Below are positions 21,906 to 33,167 of a stretch of 64,000 bases of DNA, piece by piece. The stretch's first letter is position 1. Each line of letters begins with the position of its first letter. The notes below the pieces were generated by a model. The model had not been told where the DNA came from and did not search any database. It worked only from the letters and a program-made list of their open reading frames with translations. The DNA is from Podocnemis expansa (taxonomy: Eukaryota; Chordata; Testudines; Podocnemididae). The translations under genes and the position numbers were made by a program. The stretch spans positions 18,748,414 through 18,812,413 of the forward strand of contig ML681995.1 of assembly GCA_007922195.1 (NCBI GenBank), read 5' to 3'.

Positions 21906-22859
21906 CAGGGCCATAACTACAGCAGGGCGAATGGGGCTTTGCCCCAGGTGTGAATTTCACTGGGCGCCAGAGTAGACCCTGGCTGCAAAGAGGAATGTGA
22001 CTTGCAGGCATATTCCTCTGGGAGCAGGGCCATCCCTAGGGTAGGGTGAGTGGGGCAATCACCCAGGGCCCCGGTCTTCTGGGAGCCCTGCACTATCCTG
22101 CCCCCCCACCCATGGTCGGCTGTTCCCCATCCAGGGAACCGGGCAAGCCAGCCAAAAGTCGCGGCTCTGTGCCGGAGGCAGCGCCCATGGCAGGGGAGGG
22201 GACCGTGAGCACTAAACCCAGCCACCCCTTTTGGCCAGCTTGCCGGGTCCCCCAGATGGAGAAGAGCTGTCCCAGGGTTGAAGGGGCCTGCCCCTCCCCT
22301 GGGCTGGTTAGCCCTGTCCCCCAGTGCCAGGGTGATTCGCCTGGGGCCCCGCAGCTCCCCCAGGGACGGCCCTGTCTGGGAGCCAAGGAAGGCGCTCCCC
22401 ACCCGGCTCTAGCCATGCTGAGCTGGATGGTGGGGGGCGCTTCCCTGCCCCCAGCTCAGCACTTCTAGAGCTGGGTGGGGAGGGTGCCTAACCCCGCTGC
22501 CTGGCTCAGAGTGGCCGGGGCACCCCCTGCCTGCCTCTGCTGCACTTGGCCTCCAAAGCGGAAAGGACCCCCTTCATCCAGCCCTGGCTGGCAGCCATGA
22601 TCTACTGGCTGGTGGAGGAAGACAAACCCCACCCGGCCCTGGCCACGATCGGCCAACCGGCAGGGGACGACAAACCCTGCCCCACCCTGGCTGTGATGGG
22701 CTAGCTGGCGGGGAAGGCAGCTGTCTGGCCAGCCTACTGGGGCCCAATTTGGCTGCCTGCCACCAGGATGGATCAGGCCCAGGACGGCTCGGGGCCTGGG
22801 TGGTGGGCTGCCTTTGGGGCTGCTTGCCCCTGGCACCAGATGGCCTAGTTATGTCCCTG
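21906..22859. mobile_element. Non-autonomous hAT element (outer), in DIRS terminal repeat
   Basis: The ends CAGGGCCATAACTAC and CTAGTTATGTCCCTG are inverted. The flanks TCTGGAAG (21,898-21,905) and TCCAGAAG (22,860-22,867) match 6 of 8. A younger hAT sits inside it at 22,025-22,374. Confidence 0.7.
22025..22374. mobile_element. Non-autonomous hAT element (inner, nested)
   Basis: It starts CAGGGCCATCCCTAGG and ends GGGACGGCCCTG. TCTGGGAG is duplicated perfectly (22,017-22,024 and 22,375-22,382). It carries the GGGGCAATCACCC box of the 11,629 element. The perfect duplication indicates it is younger than its host hAT. Confidence 0.85.
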
Positions 22860-23038
22860 TCCAGAAGCTTTTTTGTCCTAGCTTGTCCCTGTCGGGTCAG
22901 TCACCTACATCGTCTCAGTCCCATGCTCCTCAATCCCATGCTCTGGTTGCAGTATATAAGCGGCACTGACCCTGCTCCCCCCTTCAGTCCCTTGTCTCCA
23001 CTAACTGAGAAAACTGGGCATGGAGGGAGGGTATAGAA

Positions 23039-23200
23039 GAGGGGTGGCCAAACTTATGAAACTCAAGAGCCACACGAGTTGATTATTAAACCTTCAAGAG
23101 CCACACGGAGGCATATAGCCACATACTTTTACATACTAAATTGATTTGCTGACATTCTTCTGCAAGCCACACTTTTTCATTCACAGTTTGGCCACGCCTG
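23039..23200. mobile_element. hAT MITE (GGGTGGCCAAACT family)
   Basis: The ends GAGGGGTGGCCAAACT and AGTTTGGCCACGCCTG are inverted. The flanks GTATAGAA (23,031-23,038) and GTGTAGAA (23,201-23,208) match 7 of 8. It is a short form of the 54,621-55,285 element. Confidence 0.85.
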
Positions 23201-23390
23201 GTGTAGAACATATGTGAGCAGCCCATGTCAAAGAAGGATGCTTATGGGTAAGTAACTATCTGTCCTTCGAGCACTGCTTACATCCATTCTGAATCAGGTG
23301 ACTTACAAGCCTTGCGTAGGATGATGGGTGGAATTATGGTTTCCCTGCCTGTAGTACCACTGTACCAAAGGCCACGTCATCCCTTGTTTG

Positions 23391-24660
23391 TTAGATGATG
23401 GCGCAGTGTGAGGACAAAGTATGCCCTGAGACCCAGATGGCTGCCCTGCAGATTTCTTGGATGGGCATCTGCTCAAGGAAGGCTGTCGATGAAGTCTGAG
23501 CCTGATTGAGTGTGCTTTGACCTTCCTCAGAAGGGGAACCTTTGCCTGGCAGTAACTGTCCTTGATGTGAGGGGTGTCGCTGACACCTGGTACACAGGGG
23601 ACATGCCCTGAGTCCCAGTGCCAGTGCCCTGAATGGCTGGCGCACCCACTGCCTCCTCCGTCCCCATCCCCAGCTGGGTATCTGGGGCAGGGCCATGGCA
23701 GCACCTGCCTCTCCCGGCATGGTATCTGGGCTGGGCCGCCTGCAGCAGCCACTGCCTTGCCTGGCTCTGTCCCCAGCTGAGGACTGGGGGCCGGGGCTGG
23801 CAGTGGCAGGAGCCCGCAGCCCTGAGTCTGGATTGGGACCAGGGGGTGGGGCCTGGGCCCAAGCCCTGGGTCTTTCCCTTGGGCAACAACGCTCCCGCTC
23901 GATGCAGCTCATTATCCATGACAAGATGCACTGTGATGTCACTGCCTGGCCCCTCATGCATTCAGCAATCATGCAGAAGAGCTGGGTCAACCTGCAGAAT
24001 GGCCTGGTCCATACAACGTAGATGGTAAGTGCCCTTCTAACATCAAGGGTGCGCCACCTCCTCTGGTTGTCCATCACATGTGGCCCTGGGAAGAAGACAG
24101 GGAGGAAAGTGTCCTAGTTTACGTAGAAAGATGAAACCATCTTGGATAAGAAAGCTGGATGTTGATAAAGCTGAGCCTTGTCCTTATGGAAGACTGTATA
24201 CAGTGGTTCCGAGGACAGAGCCATTAGCTCCAATGCCCTCCTTGCCAAGGTAATGGCCACTAGGAATATTACCTTCTATTACAAGGCTAGGATGGGGCTT
24301 GAGTCCATGGGTTCAAAGGGTGGGCTCATGAGCCCACTGAGGAGTAGGTTCAAGTCCCACTGTGGGACTAGGTCTCATACCTGTGGGTAGAGTCTCTCTA
24401 TCCCCTTGAGGAATCTGGATGTCATGGGATGTGAGAAAGGGGTGACCCCTTGGAAGGAGCTGTGGAAGGCCAAGACTGCTGCTAGATGGACCTTGAGGGA
24501 GGCCAAAGCTAATCTTTTCCCTTTCAGGTGTGGGAGGTAATCCAGTATGGTTTGGATGAGGCAGACTCTGGGATGAATCCTCTGGCCATAGCCCAGAGGG
24601 GCACCACTTCCACTTGGCTTTATAAGTAGCCCATGCATAAGGTTTTCTGCTCTCAATCAG
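23391..24660 (-). pseudogene. DIRS copy C tyrosine recombinase remnant
   Basis: The N-terminal helical domain is at 24,375-24,656 (TILDYLPHLKGKRLALASLK, then HLAAVLAFHSSFQG). The catalytic part is near 23,391-24,077, with DVRRALTIYVVWTRPF and SWIMSCI. Its C-terminal SSTAFLEQMPIQEICRAAIW ends at HTLSSHCAI, where the usual Tyr is His. A GC-rich insertion (about 23,560-23,900) interrupts the catalytic domain. Confidence 0.7.
23560..23900. other. GC-rich insertion in the DIRS copy C recombinase
   Basis: It separates the SWIMSCI-encoding segment (about 23,905-23,935) from the AHSIRLR/HSxRA-encoding segment (about 23,480-23,530), which are adjacent in copy A. Its composition resembles the GC-rich cores of the hAT elements nearby. 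No clear TSD was identified. Confidence 0.4.
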
Positions 24661-25100
24661 TACCTGTTACACCTCTTTGGAGCATATCCTTTATGGTTAA
24701 GCTCAGTCATGGAGTTTCCATGCCATCAGGTGCAGGGAATTCAGGTCTGGGTGCTAGAGGCATCCTGATTCCTGGGTTAACAGGTCTGCCCCAGGGAGAA
24801 GTGTCTTGGGCAGGGCTCCTGACAGGTTGAGGAGAATGCTGAACCATGGCTGGTGAGGCCAGGTTTGGGCTATCATGATCACTTTTGCCCTGCCTCTCTT
24901 GATCTTCAGCAAGACCCTGTGAATCAGTGGGATTGGTGGGAAGGCACAGAGGAAGGAGCCCTCCGAGCTAATCAGGAGAGTGTGCGACAACGACCCCTTC
25001 TTCCTGCCCCTGAAGGAGCAGGATAGGTTTCACCTGCAATCTGCATAGGTTGCAAACAAATCTACGTTGGGGATACCCCATTCCTGAAAGAGGTCTCTTG

Positions 25101-25430
25101 CTACCTCCAGGTGTAGGGATCACTCATGTTGGGGGAGGAAATGTCTTCTGAACTTGTCCCCTGGTTGTTGTTGACCCCTGGTAAGCGGGCTGCCACTAGG
25201 TGGAAGTCATTTTCTAGGGCCAGTCCCCACAGGCAGATTGCCTGCTTGCACAGTGTGGACACCCTGTGGGCTCCCCCTGGCCGTTGATAGAACATTGCTG
25301 CTGCATTCTCTGTGAACACCTGCACTGTCTTCCCCTTGATCCTATCGAGGAAGACCTTGCAGGCCAGGTGGATTGCTCTTAACTCTTTTACATTTATGTG
25401 GAGGGGAGTTTCTTCCAAAGACCACCTCCC
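25101..25430 (-). pseudogene. DIRS copy C RNase H domain remnant
   Basis: The frame has INVKELRAIHLACKVFLDRI, GKTVQVFTENAAAMFYQ, then FHLVAARLPGVNN. It parallels copy A, but the LTD Asp is Glu (FTEN). The open stretch is 105 residues and lacks the C-terminal part. Confidence 0.7.
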
Positions 25431-25799
25431 TTGGGTGGAAAGGCCATTGCTGATATGGGCTCCCTACCTCAGGTCTTCAGCACCTGTGATCAGTGTAACT
25501 GATGGCTCTCCGATTTTGAAGGGGACCCCTTTTCAGGTGAAGTCTGGACTCTGCCAGATTGTGAAGGCCTTTAGGACCTCCCTTGGGATGGTGATCACTT
25601 GGTTCAGGGTGTGGTTCTGCAGGTGCTATACTCCCACCAGCCAGGACTGTAGTGGCCTTATGCAGCCAGGCCATTCTTACTGTGTAAGCAGAGATTGCCA
25701 TGTGGCCCAACAGTCAGAGACACTGCCTTGCTGTAGTCATGGGGGAGTGCTGTAAGTCTGAAATGATGTTAGACATTGACTGAAACCTGGAGAGTGGCA

Positions 25800-26430
25800 G
25801 GGAAGCCATAGACTGCCTCAACTCCAGGTGGGCCCCAATAAACTCTATTTCTCATGTAGGGTCCAGTTTTGACTCTTCCAGGTTCAGAAGGAGACCTAAC
25901 CTATTGCACAGCCATCAAGTAGCACAGATGCTTTGGCAAACCTGATCTTTAGACCTGCCTCTGATGAGCCAGTTGTCCAGGTAAGGGAAGATTTGAACCC
26001 TGTTTCCTTAGGTGGGCTGCCACTGCTGCCACATACTTTGTGAAAACCCTTGAGACGTGGGAGAGTCCAAAAGGTATGGCTGTAAATTGGAAATGTTTTT
26101 GCCTTGTCATGAACCATAGAAATTACCTGTGCTTGGGTCTGATAGCAATGTGAAAGTATGCATTTTTCAGGTCAAGGTTCACGAACCAGTCTCCCAGATC
26201 TAGGGAAGGGATAATGTGAGACAAAGAAAGCATTCAAAACTCTATTTTTCATAAGAACTTGTTTAGGCACCTTAGGTCCAGGATGGGTCTCAGGCCCTCG
26301 TTTGCCTTTGGAATCAGGAAATATGGAGTAGAAACCCCTTCCCTTTTCCCTGTCAGGCACTTAGTCTATTGCCCCCAGCTTTAGGAGTTTGTGGCTTTCC
26401 TGTTCTAGATGGAATCTGAGACAGGGGTCC
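25800..26430 (-). pseudogene. DIRS copy C reverse transcriptase remnant
   Basis: Minus-strand pieces show FLIPKANEGLRPIL-like text near 26,280, LDLKNAYFHIAI-like text near 26,150 and DNWLIRGRSK-like text near 25,955-25,985. The last suggests the catalytic LDD has become LDN. Several frames are needed, so the residue assignments are tentative. Confidence 0.6.
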
Positions 26431-26599
26431 CTGACAGGATGCTGAGGGGACAGTTTTTTTTTTCATTAGGAGCCTGGGCTTGAATTGCAGAGCATAGCTG
26501 TGAGAAATTGTATCTAAAATCCAGCAGTCCAAGATGATTTTATCAAAAAGGAGAGAGACGGTCCTGGAATGTTAATCTGAGAGAGGGACTCAGGGAGTG

Positions 26600-26957
26600 G
26601 TTGTGGGCCTCAAGCGGCTGGTCCGAACCTGCGTCTATGAGCAGCAGGTGGGTAGTTATTCCTTTGGTGGAAGGGCTAGTTAGAGCTCTGTCCCCAGCCT
26701 TCTCTATTTCCTTTACTCCTGTCTCTGTCTCCATAGGGGTGCTGTAACAACTGGAGTGGCCGTTGTCGTGAGCCCTGCTGTTGCTGCTGCTGATGTGGTG
26801 GCTGAGAGTGAAAAGGATGTCTGGCTGTCTGTGGGGTGTGCATCCTCAACAATCGCAACGTGACCCAGGAGTCCTTCATACCATGGAGTTTGGTATCAGT
26901 GGACTCTGCAAAGAGGGACAACCCTTCAAAGGGGAGGTTCTGGATCACCTGCTGCAT
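26600..26957 (-). pseudogene. DIRS copy C gag C-terminus and Gln-rich linker
   Basis: The frame 26,676-26,957 reads QQVIQNLPFEGLSLFAESTD, then TKLHGMKDS. It corresponds to copy A at 7.0-7.1 kb and is followed by a poly-Gln run from CAG/CTG repeats (26,775-26,800). The 5' end is cut by the PLE junction. Confidence 0.65.
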
Positions 26958-26959
26958 TT

Positions 26960-27455
26960 AAACCCTAGGAGACAGACCTCTCCTCACTTACAGATAGCCC
27001 CCCCCAACCTTAAGCAGATACTCACCAGCAACTACAGACCTAACAACAGAGCCATTAAAGCAGGCACATACCCTGCAACAAACCAAGCTGCCAACTTTGC
27101 CCACAAATCTGCACAAAAGACTATCACAGGACCTAATAATACTAGCTATTCCATCAAAGGCTCATTCACCTGCTCATCCACCAATGTGATTTATGTCATT
27201 ATGTGCCAGAAATGCCCCTCTGCCATATATATTGGACAAACAGGACAGTCTCTGCACAAAAGAATAAATGGACACAAATCTGACATCAGAAATCCAGATC
27301 AAGGGTTCAAAGAGAAGCTGCTGAGATTGAATTTATTTTCAAATTTGATTGCATTGCTTCAGGGCTTATTAGGGACTTTCAATTTTTTTCTCATTACAAC
27401 AGGTGATTTGACCTCATCTTCCTTTGTGTGCTGTTCCCCAGTATTTGAATCATAA
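26960..27455 (+). pseudogene. PLE copy 2 GIY-YIG endonuclease
   Basis: The open frame through 27,455 includes STNVIYVIMCQKCPSAIYIG followed by QTGQSLHKRINGHKSDI. This is the GIY-YIG-type pair (VIYVIMC and IYIGQTG) with the basic helix after it. The frame is open across the whole domain, but it lacks the reverse transcriptase and changes frame after KSDIRN. Confidence 0.8.
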
Positions 27456-27479
27456 CAGCTGCTTTGATTTGCTGTTACA

Positions 27480-27640
27480 GTGTGACCTGATATCATGACT
27501 TACACTTCCCTGCATTTATTTCCTCCCATTCTGTAAGTTCCCACATCTTCAAAGCATCTGACAAAGTGGGAATTTCTCCCACGAAATTTCATGCACTAAA
27601 TAAATTTGTTAGTCTGTAAGTGCCACAGGAGTCCTTGTTT
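27480..27640 (+). repeat. PLE terminal module with hammerhead-like core
   Basis: CTGACAA (27,558-27,564) is followed by a GTGGG...CCCAC hairpin, GAAA, and TTTCATGC. The closing stem is perfect over five pairs. This is the best-formed hairpin of the set. Confidence 0.55.
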
Positions 27641-27866
27641 GTTACAGTTTTCTGAATTTTTTTACCTATTAGGATTATATTTTCTAGTCCTGGTGCCTGC
27701 CAGCAGTTTATATGTTTGGAGAGCAAAAAATGATCCAGTCATCCCAGAAAAATGAGGAAAGGGAGGGATAGGAAACATTTTTATTATATATACTGGTTTT
27801 GAGCCTCACTAGGACTAAAATGAGTATGTTGAGAAAGTCATATGTGGTATTATAGCTGTGTTTGGC

Positions 27867-27970
27867 CTAGGATATTAGAGACAAGATGGGTGAAGTCAAT
27901 CTTTTATTGAACTAACTTCTTTTACTGAGACAGGCTTTTGAGCTACCCAGAACTGTCTTCTCTGTCTTGT
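27867..27970 (-). repeat. Second PLE-end-like family, copy 1
   Basis: The minus strand reads GTAGCTCAAAAGCCTGTCTC and TTAGTTCAATAAAAGAT. It shares order with the 29,826 copy (AAGCTCGAAAGCTTGTCTC, GGTCCAAAAAAAGATT). This repeat type is common in reptile genomes; assigning it to PLEs is an inference from the shared GAAAGC layout. Confidence 0.4.
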
Positions 27971-27984
27971 CCGTTGCTAATTAA

Positions 27985-28520
27985 GTTAATTTGATGGCCG
28001 CCCCTCCCGGGCCATCACTTAGGTATGCAAAGAATGTTAAGGGGAGCAGATGGCCCCTTCAACTTAACTAGATGGCCCCCTTAAACGTAACTCAATGGCC
28101 GATTGACACCCAGTGATCTCTACAGGGCTTGGCATAGGTGGGCATTGCCTAACTGTGAGATCTTTGGAATACTGAAGACATGACTCACATTACCTTTTTT
28201 CCCCACATTCCCTGTAATCAGGGAACTGGAGGGAAACACAGTTTAAAAACTCAGAGTTTGGGGTGATCCAGCAGCACGGTTCCTGACACCCTGCCTTGGC
28301 TGATCACCCAGACGCCGACCTCCTCTGCTCATGAGTTCTTCCCTGAGCGTACCACGTTTGAACTGCCAGCCGAGTAACGAGTGTCTCTTTCTCCTGCCTG
28401 TAATGCTGCTGCTGCTGCTGGTATTGGTAAGGTTCTGCCCCTGCAGCTTTCCTTAATAAAGTTATCTCACCCTGTGCTGCTACTTTGCCACTGCTCTCCT
28501 TTAGCTTCTCCAAGCCCACA
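27985..28520 (+). repeat. Possible solo LTR
   Basis: The block has LTR-like features in order: a GC-rich start (TGATGGCCGCCCCTCCC, 27,991), a TTTAAAAA box at about 28,242, and AATAAAG at about 28,455 about 210 bp downstream. No matching second copy, primer-binding site or target duplication could be fixed, so the ends are uncertain. Confidence 0.35.
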
Positions 28521-28849
28521 CTCCTAAGAGCAGGCTTGTTTGTTTTTTTCCTTACTTGTCTTAAATTACTGCACTTCTTCTTCGCTGTTTAAGAAAGTTC
28601 CTGGGTCCTCAACTGTGTGCTACTGCCTTATATTGATTGCTATACCTCTCTTCTCTAGTTGTTTTAAGTGTCAATGTAAGTTGCAACATTGTTTATTGTA
28701 ATTTGTGAGTCTTACAAGTATTAAGATAGTGTATAACATTGTATCACTTAGTTGTTACCATTAGAGCTGTTTTGCCAGGTATGTTTATCTTTCCCCTCTG
28801 TGATTCCCCTGAACTAAATAAACTGTTTCCTCAAACTTTCCTTGGTTCC

Positions 28850-29220
28850 CCTTTGCCTCCATTCCCTGGCCGCCGCTTCTCTCTGCGGCTCCCCCTTTGC
28901 CGTTCCCTAGCCACTGCTTCTCTCCGCGGCTCCCCCTTTGCCTCTGTTCCCTGGCTGCCGCTTCTCTCTGTGGCTCCCCCTTTGCCTCCGTTCCCTGGTT
29001 GCCGCTTCTCTCTGTGGCTGCCCCTTTTCATCCATTCCTTGGTCGCCGCTTCTCTCCATGGCTCCCCTTTTGCCCCCGTTTCCTAGCCACCGCTTCTCTC
29101 CGCGGCTCCCCCCCCCCTTTGCCTCCGTTTCCTAGCCACCGCTTCTCTCTGCGGCTCCCTCTTTGCCTCCACTCCCCTAGCCATCGCTCTTGCCTGCGAT
29201 CCCCCCCTTGCCGCTGAATC
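28850..29220. repeat. Minisatellite, about 43-bp unit, 7-8 copies
   Basis: Units of GCCGCTTCTCTCTGCGGC plus TCCCCCTTTGCC plus a TCCGTTCCCTGG-type block repeat head to tail with a few substitutions and length changes. Both-strand open frames over it are repeat artefacts. Confidence 0.9.
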
Positions 29221-29224
29221 CCCA

Positions 29225-29825
29225 CTCCCGCAGCATCCCCTCACTGCCGGGCCCCCGGTCCCGCAGCCCCGGCTCTCCCTCTCCTTTGCAGCGGCCTGTG
29301 CAGCCCCTACCCCTTTCCCTATCACTTAGCCTCCTCTCTGCCTCCCCCTCTAACCCCCCCGAATCTCTGTCCAGCCCCCTCTTGCTTCCTCTGTTGCCCC
29401 AAGCCCTCCCACGTGCATCCCCATCCTGCTGACCCTACCCCCCCACTTGCCTTTCTTCTCTTTTGAGTCCCTCCAACTCTGAAACTCCTGCTCCCCTGCT
29501 TGTCTTCACTCTTCCCTGCCACTGTGGCATACTGAGTTTGTGTTGCACCCCCCCCCCCCTTCTACTTATATGGTATTGGACCATCTTTAAAGTTATTGTG
29601 AGTAGGTTCATAACTGTAAATTAGGCTAATTGAGAACCCTCATTGTCCCCCAACCTGCCCCACTCCACAGAGTTAAACACCTCACAACACCCCCAACAAA
29701 AACTGTGACAAACTTCCTGCACATACCACACATACACCCCACAGCTCACTTTACTTCCGTACCTGTTTTTTAATAAAGATTACCCTGTACCCCACTGGTG
29801 CAGTAATTGCCCTCCAAGGTCCCCA
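29225..29825. other. C-rich unassigned DNA
   Basis: Pyrimidine-rich continuation of the minisatellite flank up to about 29,560, then unassigned DNA. Confidence 0.4.
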
Positions 29826-29935
29826 AATTTATGAACCTGCTGGCAAGGTCATGTCTAAGCTCGAAAGCTTGTCTCTCTCACCAAGAAAAGCTGGTCCAAA
29901 AAAAGATTCACCTCACCCACCATGTTTGTGTTTAG
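29826..29935 (+). repeat. Second PLE-end-like family, copy 2
   Basis: Contains AAGCTCGAAAGCTTGTCTC (29,857-29,875), then CACCAAGAAAAGCTGGTCC and CCTCACCCACC. The CTGANGA-like part (CTGCTGGCAAG, 29,838) is eroded. Confidence 0.4.
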
Positions 29936-30760
29936 AAAGTGGAAATTTGGCATGGAAAATCTTCACTAAGAGGAGGTTTTATAAATGTTTCAGTGGCGAT
30001 TCTAATTCTGGTTTTGTGGCATTATTAGAATTTGAAAATATCAAAGCTTGGGAATGCACAGCTCTTTGTCTATACTGATTGATTTAGGCCCTGACCCATC
30101 AAAACACTACAATGTGTAGATAACTTTAAATATAAACATAGTTCCATTCACACCAACACTCATCTCACTGAAGACAATGGAATTATACATATGCTTAATT
30201 TTGAGCAAGTGCTTAAGTGTACTGCTGGATTGAGACTTTAATTGCTTTATCAAGATCTAAATGAAGGAAGACTCCAATGTTCATGAGTGTGTTTTTAATT
30301 CAGGTGCGGAGGGAACATATGTGTCTTCTAAGGTGCACATGGAAAGAGGTACAGCCATGCAGGACCCTGACCCAGTTAAAATAAATGTGATATAAAACTA
30401 GCTGGATGGAGACATCACATAAGAGATACATCCTCTTCATTTCTCTAGAAAAATGGAGTTAGAAGAGATCAATATTTTTCATATGGGCTGTAATGGTAGA
30501 TGTACCAAAAAACATTCTGGCCATGGTGCTAGTTGAATAAGATGAACCATAATTAAAGTATAGTGAAAATGAAAAATTTGTCTATCAATAGAAGACCAAA
30601 GATTTTTGGTGGCCAGACTTGATCCTTCTACATGTTGGTCTAAGTTAGTCAATCAGAATTCTGCAATAGTTACCAAACTGACCACAGACATCAATGGATT
30701 GTGCTATTAAGTCTTGGGAAAGATTGTGCATAGATCTGTCAGATAAGAATAAGCATATGT
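29936..30760. other. Unassigned AT-rich DNA
   Basis: No feature seen. Confidence 0.4.
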
Positions 30761-30764
30761 ACTT

Positions 30765-31045
30765 ACAATAAGTCTTGTGGCACTTGTAAAGACTAAAAAT
30801 TTATTAAGACATAAGCTTTCATGGTTTACATACAGTTGTCTCAAACTCAAAATCACCACGAGGGCTGCATGAGGACTAGTACGTTAGCCTGAGGGCCACA
30901 CCACTGAAACCTTTTCATACAACAATACCACAAATATCGGTAATGACAGTGTTGTTGTGGGCCACAAGAAATAACTTCAGGGGCCGCATGCTGCCTGTTT
31001 GAGACCCCTGCGTTACAACATACTTCTGATGTATATAAATGTACT
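30765..31045 (+). repeat. PLE-end fragment split by a hAT MITE
   Basis: AGTCTTGTGGCACTTGTAAA, TTTATTAAGACATAAGCTTT and CATGGTT (30,769-30,827) are PLE-end sequence. ACTTCTGATG after the hAT (31,022-31,031) looks like its continuation. Confidence 0.5.
30833..31010. mobile_element. hAT MITE (GGGGTCT family)
   Basis: CAGTTGTCTCAAACTC and GTTTGAGACCCCTG are inverted ends. GTTTACAT and GTTACAAC-like flanks suggest a degraded 8-bp duplication. The interior has ATGAGGACTAGTACGTTAGC and CTGAAACCTTTTCATAC, as in the 49,179 and 52,582 copies. Confidence 0.8.
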
Positions 31046-33160
31046 TAGCTCTTGGTGATACTTATTCTAGGTGTCCAGAAATTATATACATGACATATCC
31101 TTCTGTCAGTAAGACTTCAGAGGCATTGAGGAGGATTTTGCTAAATATAAAAATATCATTCCAGATAATGTTTCTGAATGTGTTCTAAGGAATATTTATC
31201 CTCTGTCAGGAGATGTTTTATAGACCTGGTACTAGTAATTATATGCTATTTAAAGTTCACCCTACTAAGGACTGAAGACAGCAGTATAATTGCATTAGGA
31301 TACTAAAATAAATAAATAAATAAATTTTTGAGGCATTAGGAATACTAGTGTCTATGGAGCAGCACCAGGGAAAAAATTACAATCCATCAGCATGGGCAAA
31401 AAGCTGGAGTATTGTGAGAGACACCATAATTCAAAGACAGCAAATTAAATTGAAAAAGAAAATATAGGGACAAAGTGATTATGACATCACAGAGGGTGGG
31501 CATAAAAAACTTTGAAATGGAAATGGTCTATATAAGTATTGAGGGAGATAATGTCCACAAGAAAAAGCTAGGGTAATATAAGAAGGAAAATAAGCTATTA
31601 TCTATCTAAGTGTTCAGATAAGAAAGACTAGTTTTAATTTAAACAGAAGGATAAGAAAATGATAGAGATAAAGATTGCCCACTACTAAATGATGGCTCGG
31701 GTTCAATATTATTCAGTATTCAACAGTGTTCAGAAGATAATAATCAAATTTATGGACCACACGAGCAAATATTGAGGCTAGAAATAAAACAAAACATGAA
31801 CTCAATAAATGAGAAAAACAGTCTGAAATTCAAAAAGAAGGCATGAATGATTAGGGTAAATGTATAAATATAACATAGAGGAAAACTAGTTGAGAAGCAG
31901 TACCACAGAGCAGAAACGGTGTAGACTTGCAGAGCAATAAGGGACAAGAAGCTGGAAATTAGCTCAGCACTATACTTCAGTACAACAAACTGTTGCCTAA
32001 CTAAGCAGCCATCTTGAAAATTCTACACCTTGTCTCATACGCCCACTCAAAACCCAGAAATGACCACTAGATGGCACTATTTATTTCAAACTGTAATAGA
32101 AACTAACAAGCTACATCAGAAGGGTTGTAGTGGTTAATGAACTAACAACGTGGTGGTTTTGCAAAAAAAGAAAAGAAAAGAAATGGAAAATGCGATATAA
32201 AAGTGTAATGACAGTCATGTGAAACAAGTGAGATAATTATTCCATGTTACTCAATGCTGGCTAGGCCTCTGATAGTGAAGTCTTTTTCTTCTAAGTGCTT
32301 CATTGCCTGGGCCTAAGATATTTAAAAGATTATCTAAAAATCCTGGGTGAAGACAGTGCTTGTCAGCTCTGCTCCTCAGGAACAATGGAACTCTCAACAA
32401 TAAGAGAAAAACACATTGGTGTGGGTGGCCAAACTTTTCCTGGGGAAGGCTGGAAACTGTGGAGTGAACTCCCCCATGATCTAAGAATCATCACCCTTCT
32501 TTCCAAGTACAAGGTATGCTTCTGGGACCTTGAAGTCTCCAATATAAGCACATAACAACAGGTATATTTATTTAATTCATTTAAAAAAACCTTACCAAAT
32601 AACAATCCACTGCACACGTTTCCCTCTGTGGAGAGAGTATGAGTAAAAAAGTGACAGAGGTGTAGTCTCATTACTTAGTGCATTGGTGGAAGTTGCTCAA
32701 ATAAGAGGATGGTGATTGTGGTATAAAAACCTATAGAACAGGTCTGACATTCCCCTTGGCAATTTGGATGGGTGTAGTACTGAGTCACCCAATCTGTCAC
32801 CGTTGGAGCTCATCTTACACTTCCTCTGCTGTGTGAACTGCTGCTCCTGGGTCAGTACACACAGACTACCTCAAGACAGCTGCTCCCAACTCAGTGATTG
32901 AGCGCCTGTAGCCAGCCACTCATGGGATTATGCAATGGTATGACCCCAGCCCCAGATGCAGCCCTGGAACCTGCGGCCCTTCAATGTTCAGTGCTGTATG
33001 CTTCAATCTCATTCATTTGTCTGTTTATCAAAGAAAGTAATATCCACCTAATTGCCATTTTCAAATGGAGTCTCTAACATACCTGAAACCATATGCACTA
33101 TTTCAGGTAAAACAAATGAAGAAATGCATTAAGGCTAGAAAGATTTTAAGTCAGTGTAAG
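31046..33160. other. Unassigned AT-rich DNA
   Basis: No coding or repeat signature recognised, apart from short A/T-rich runs (for example AAATAAATAAATAAAT at 31,307-31,324). Confidence 0.4.
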
Positions 33161-33167
33161 TGGCTAT

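Larger units (their letters stand above)
21815..26957 (-). mobile_element. DIRS retrotransposon, copy C (5' truncated)
   Basis: The minus-strand order is gag C-terminus/linker (26.96-26.6 kb), reverse transcriptase (26.4-25.8 kb), RNase H (25.4-25.1 kb), tyrosine recombinase (24.66-23.4 kb) and terminal repeat (23.33-21.82 kb). The terminal repeat is split by hATs at 21,906-22,859 and 23,039-23,200. The 5' part is missing where a PLE begins at about 26,957. Stops and frameshifts throughout make it inactive. Confidence 0.8.
26957..27655 (+). mobile_element. Penelope-like element, copy 2 (5' truncated)
   Basis: This is a plus-strand 3' half. It encodes a linker (RRQTSPHLQIAPP, SNYRPNNRAIKAGTYPATN) and a GIY-YIG endonuclease (27,180-27,330). 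It ends with the terminal module AGTCTGTAAGTGCCACAGGAGTCC (in two parts) at 27,610-27,640. 5' truncation is usual for target-primed elements. It abuts DIRS copy C at about 26,957. Confidence 0.8.

Noticed and set aside
21917..22836. Long frames of about 100-160 residues
   Set aside because: They lie in GC-rich interiors of non-autonomous hAT elements and have no transposase motif (no RW or hAT dimerisation signature seen).
23574..24028. Plus-strand frames
   Set aside because: Shadows of the minus-strand DIRS recombinase and its GC-rich insertion.
28739..29432. Open frames and a CRISPR-like regular spacing
   Set aside because: Repeats are directly adjacent without spacers, vary between units and are in a vertebrate context; this is a minisatellite.
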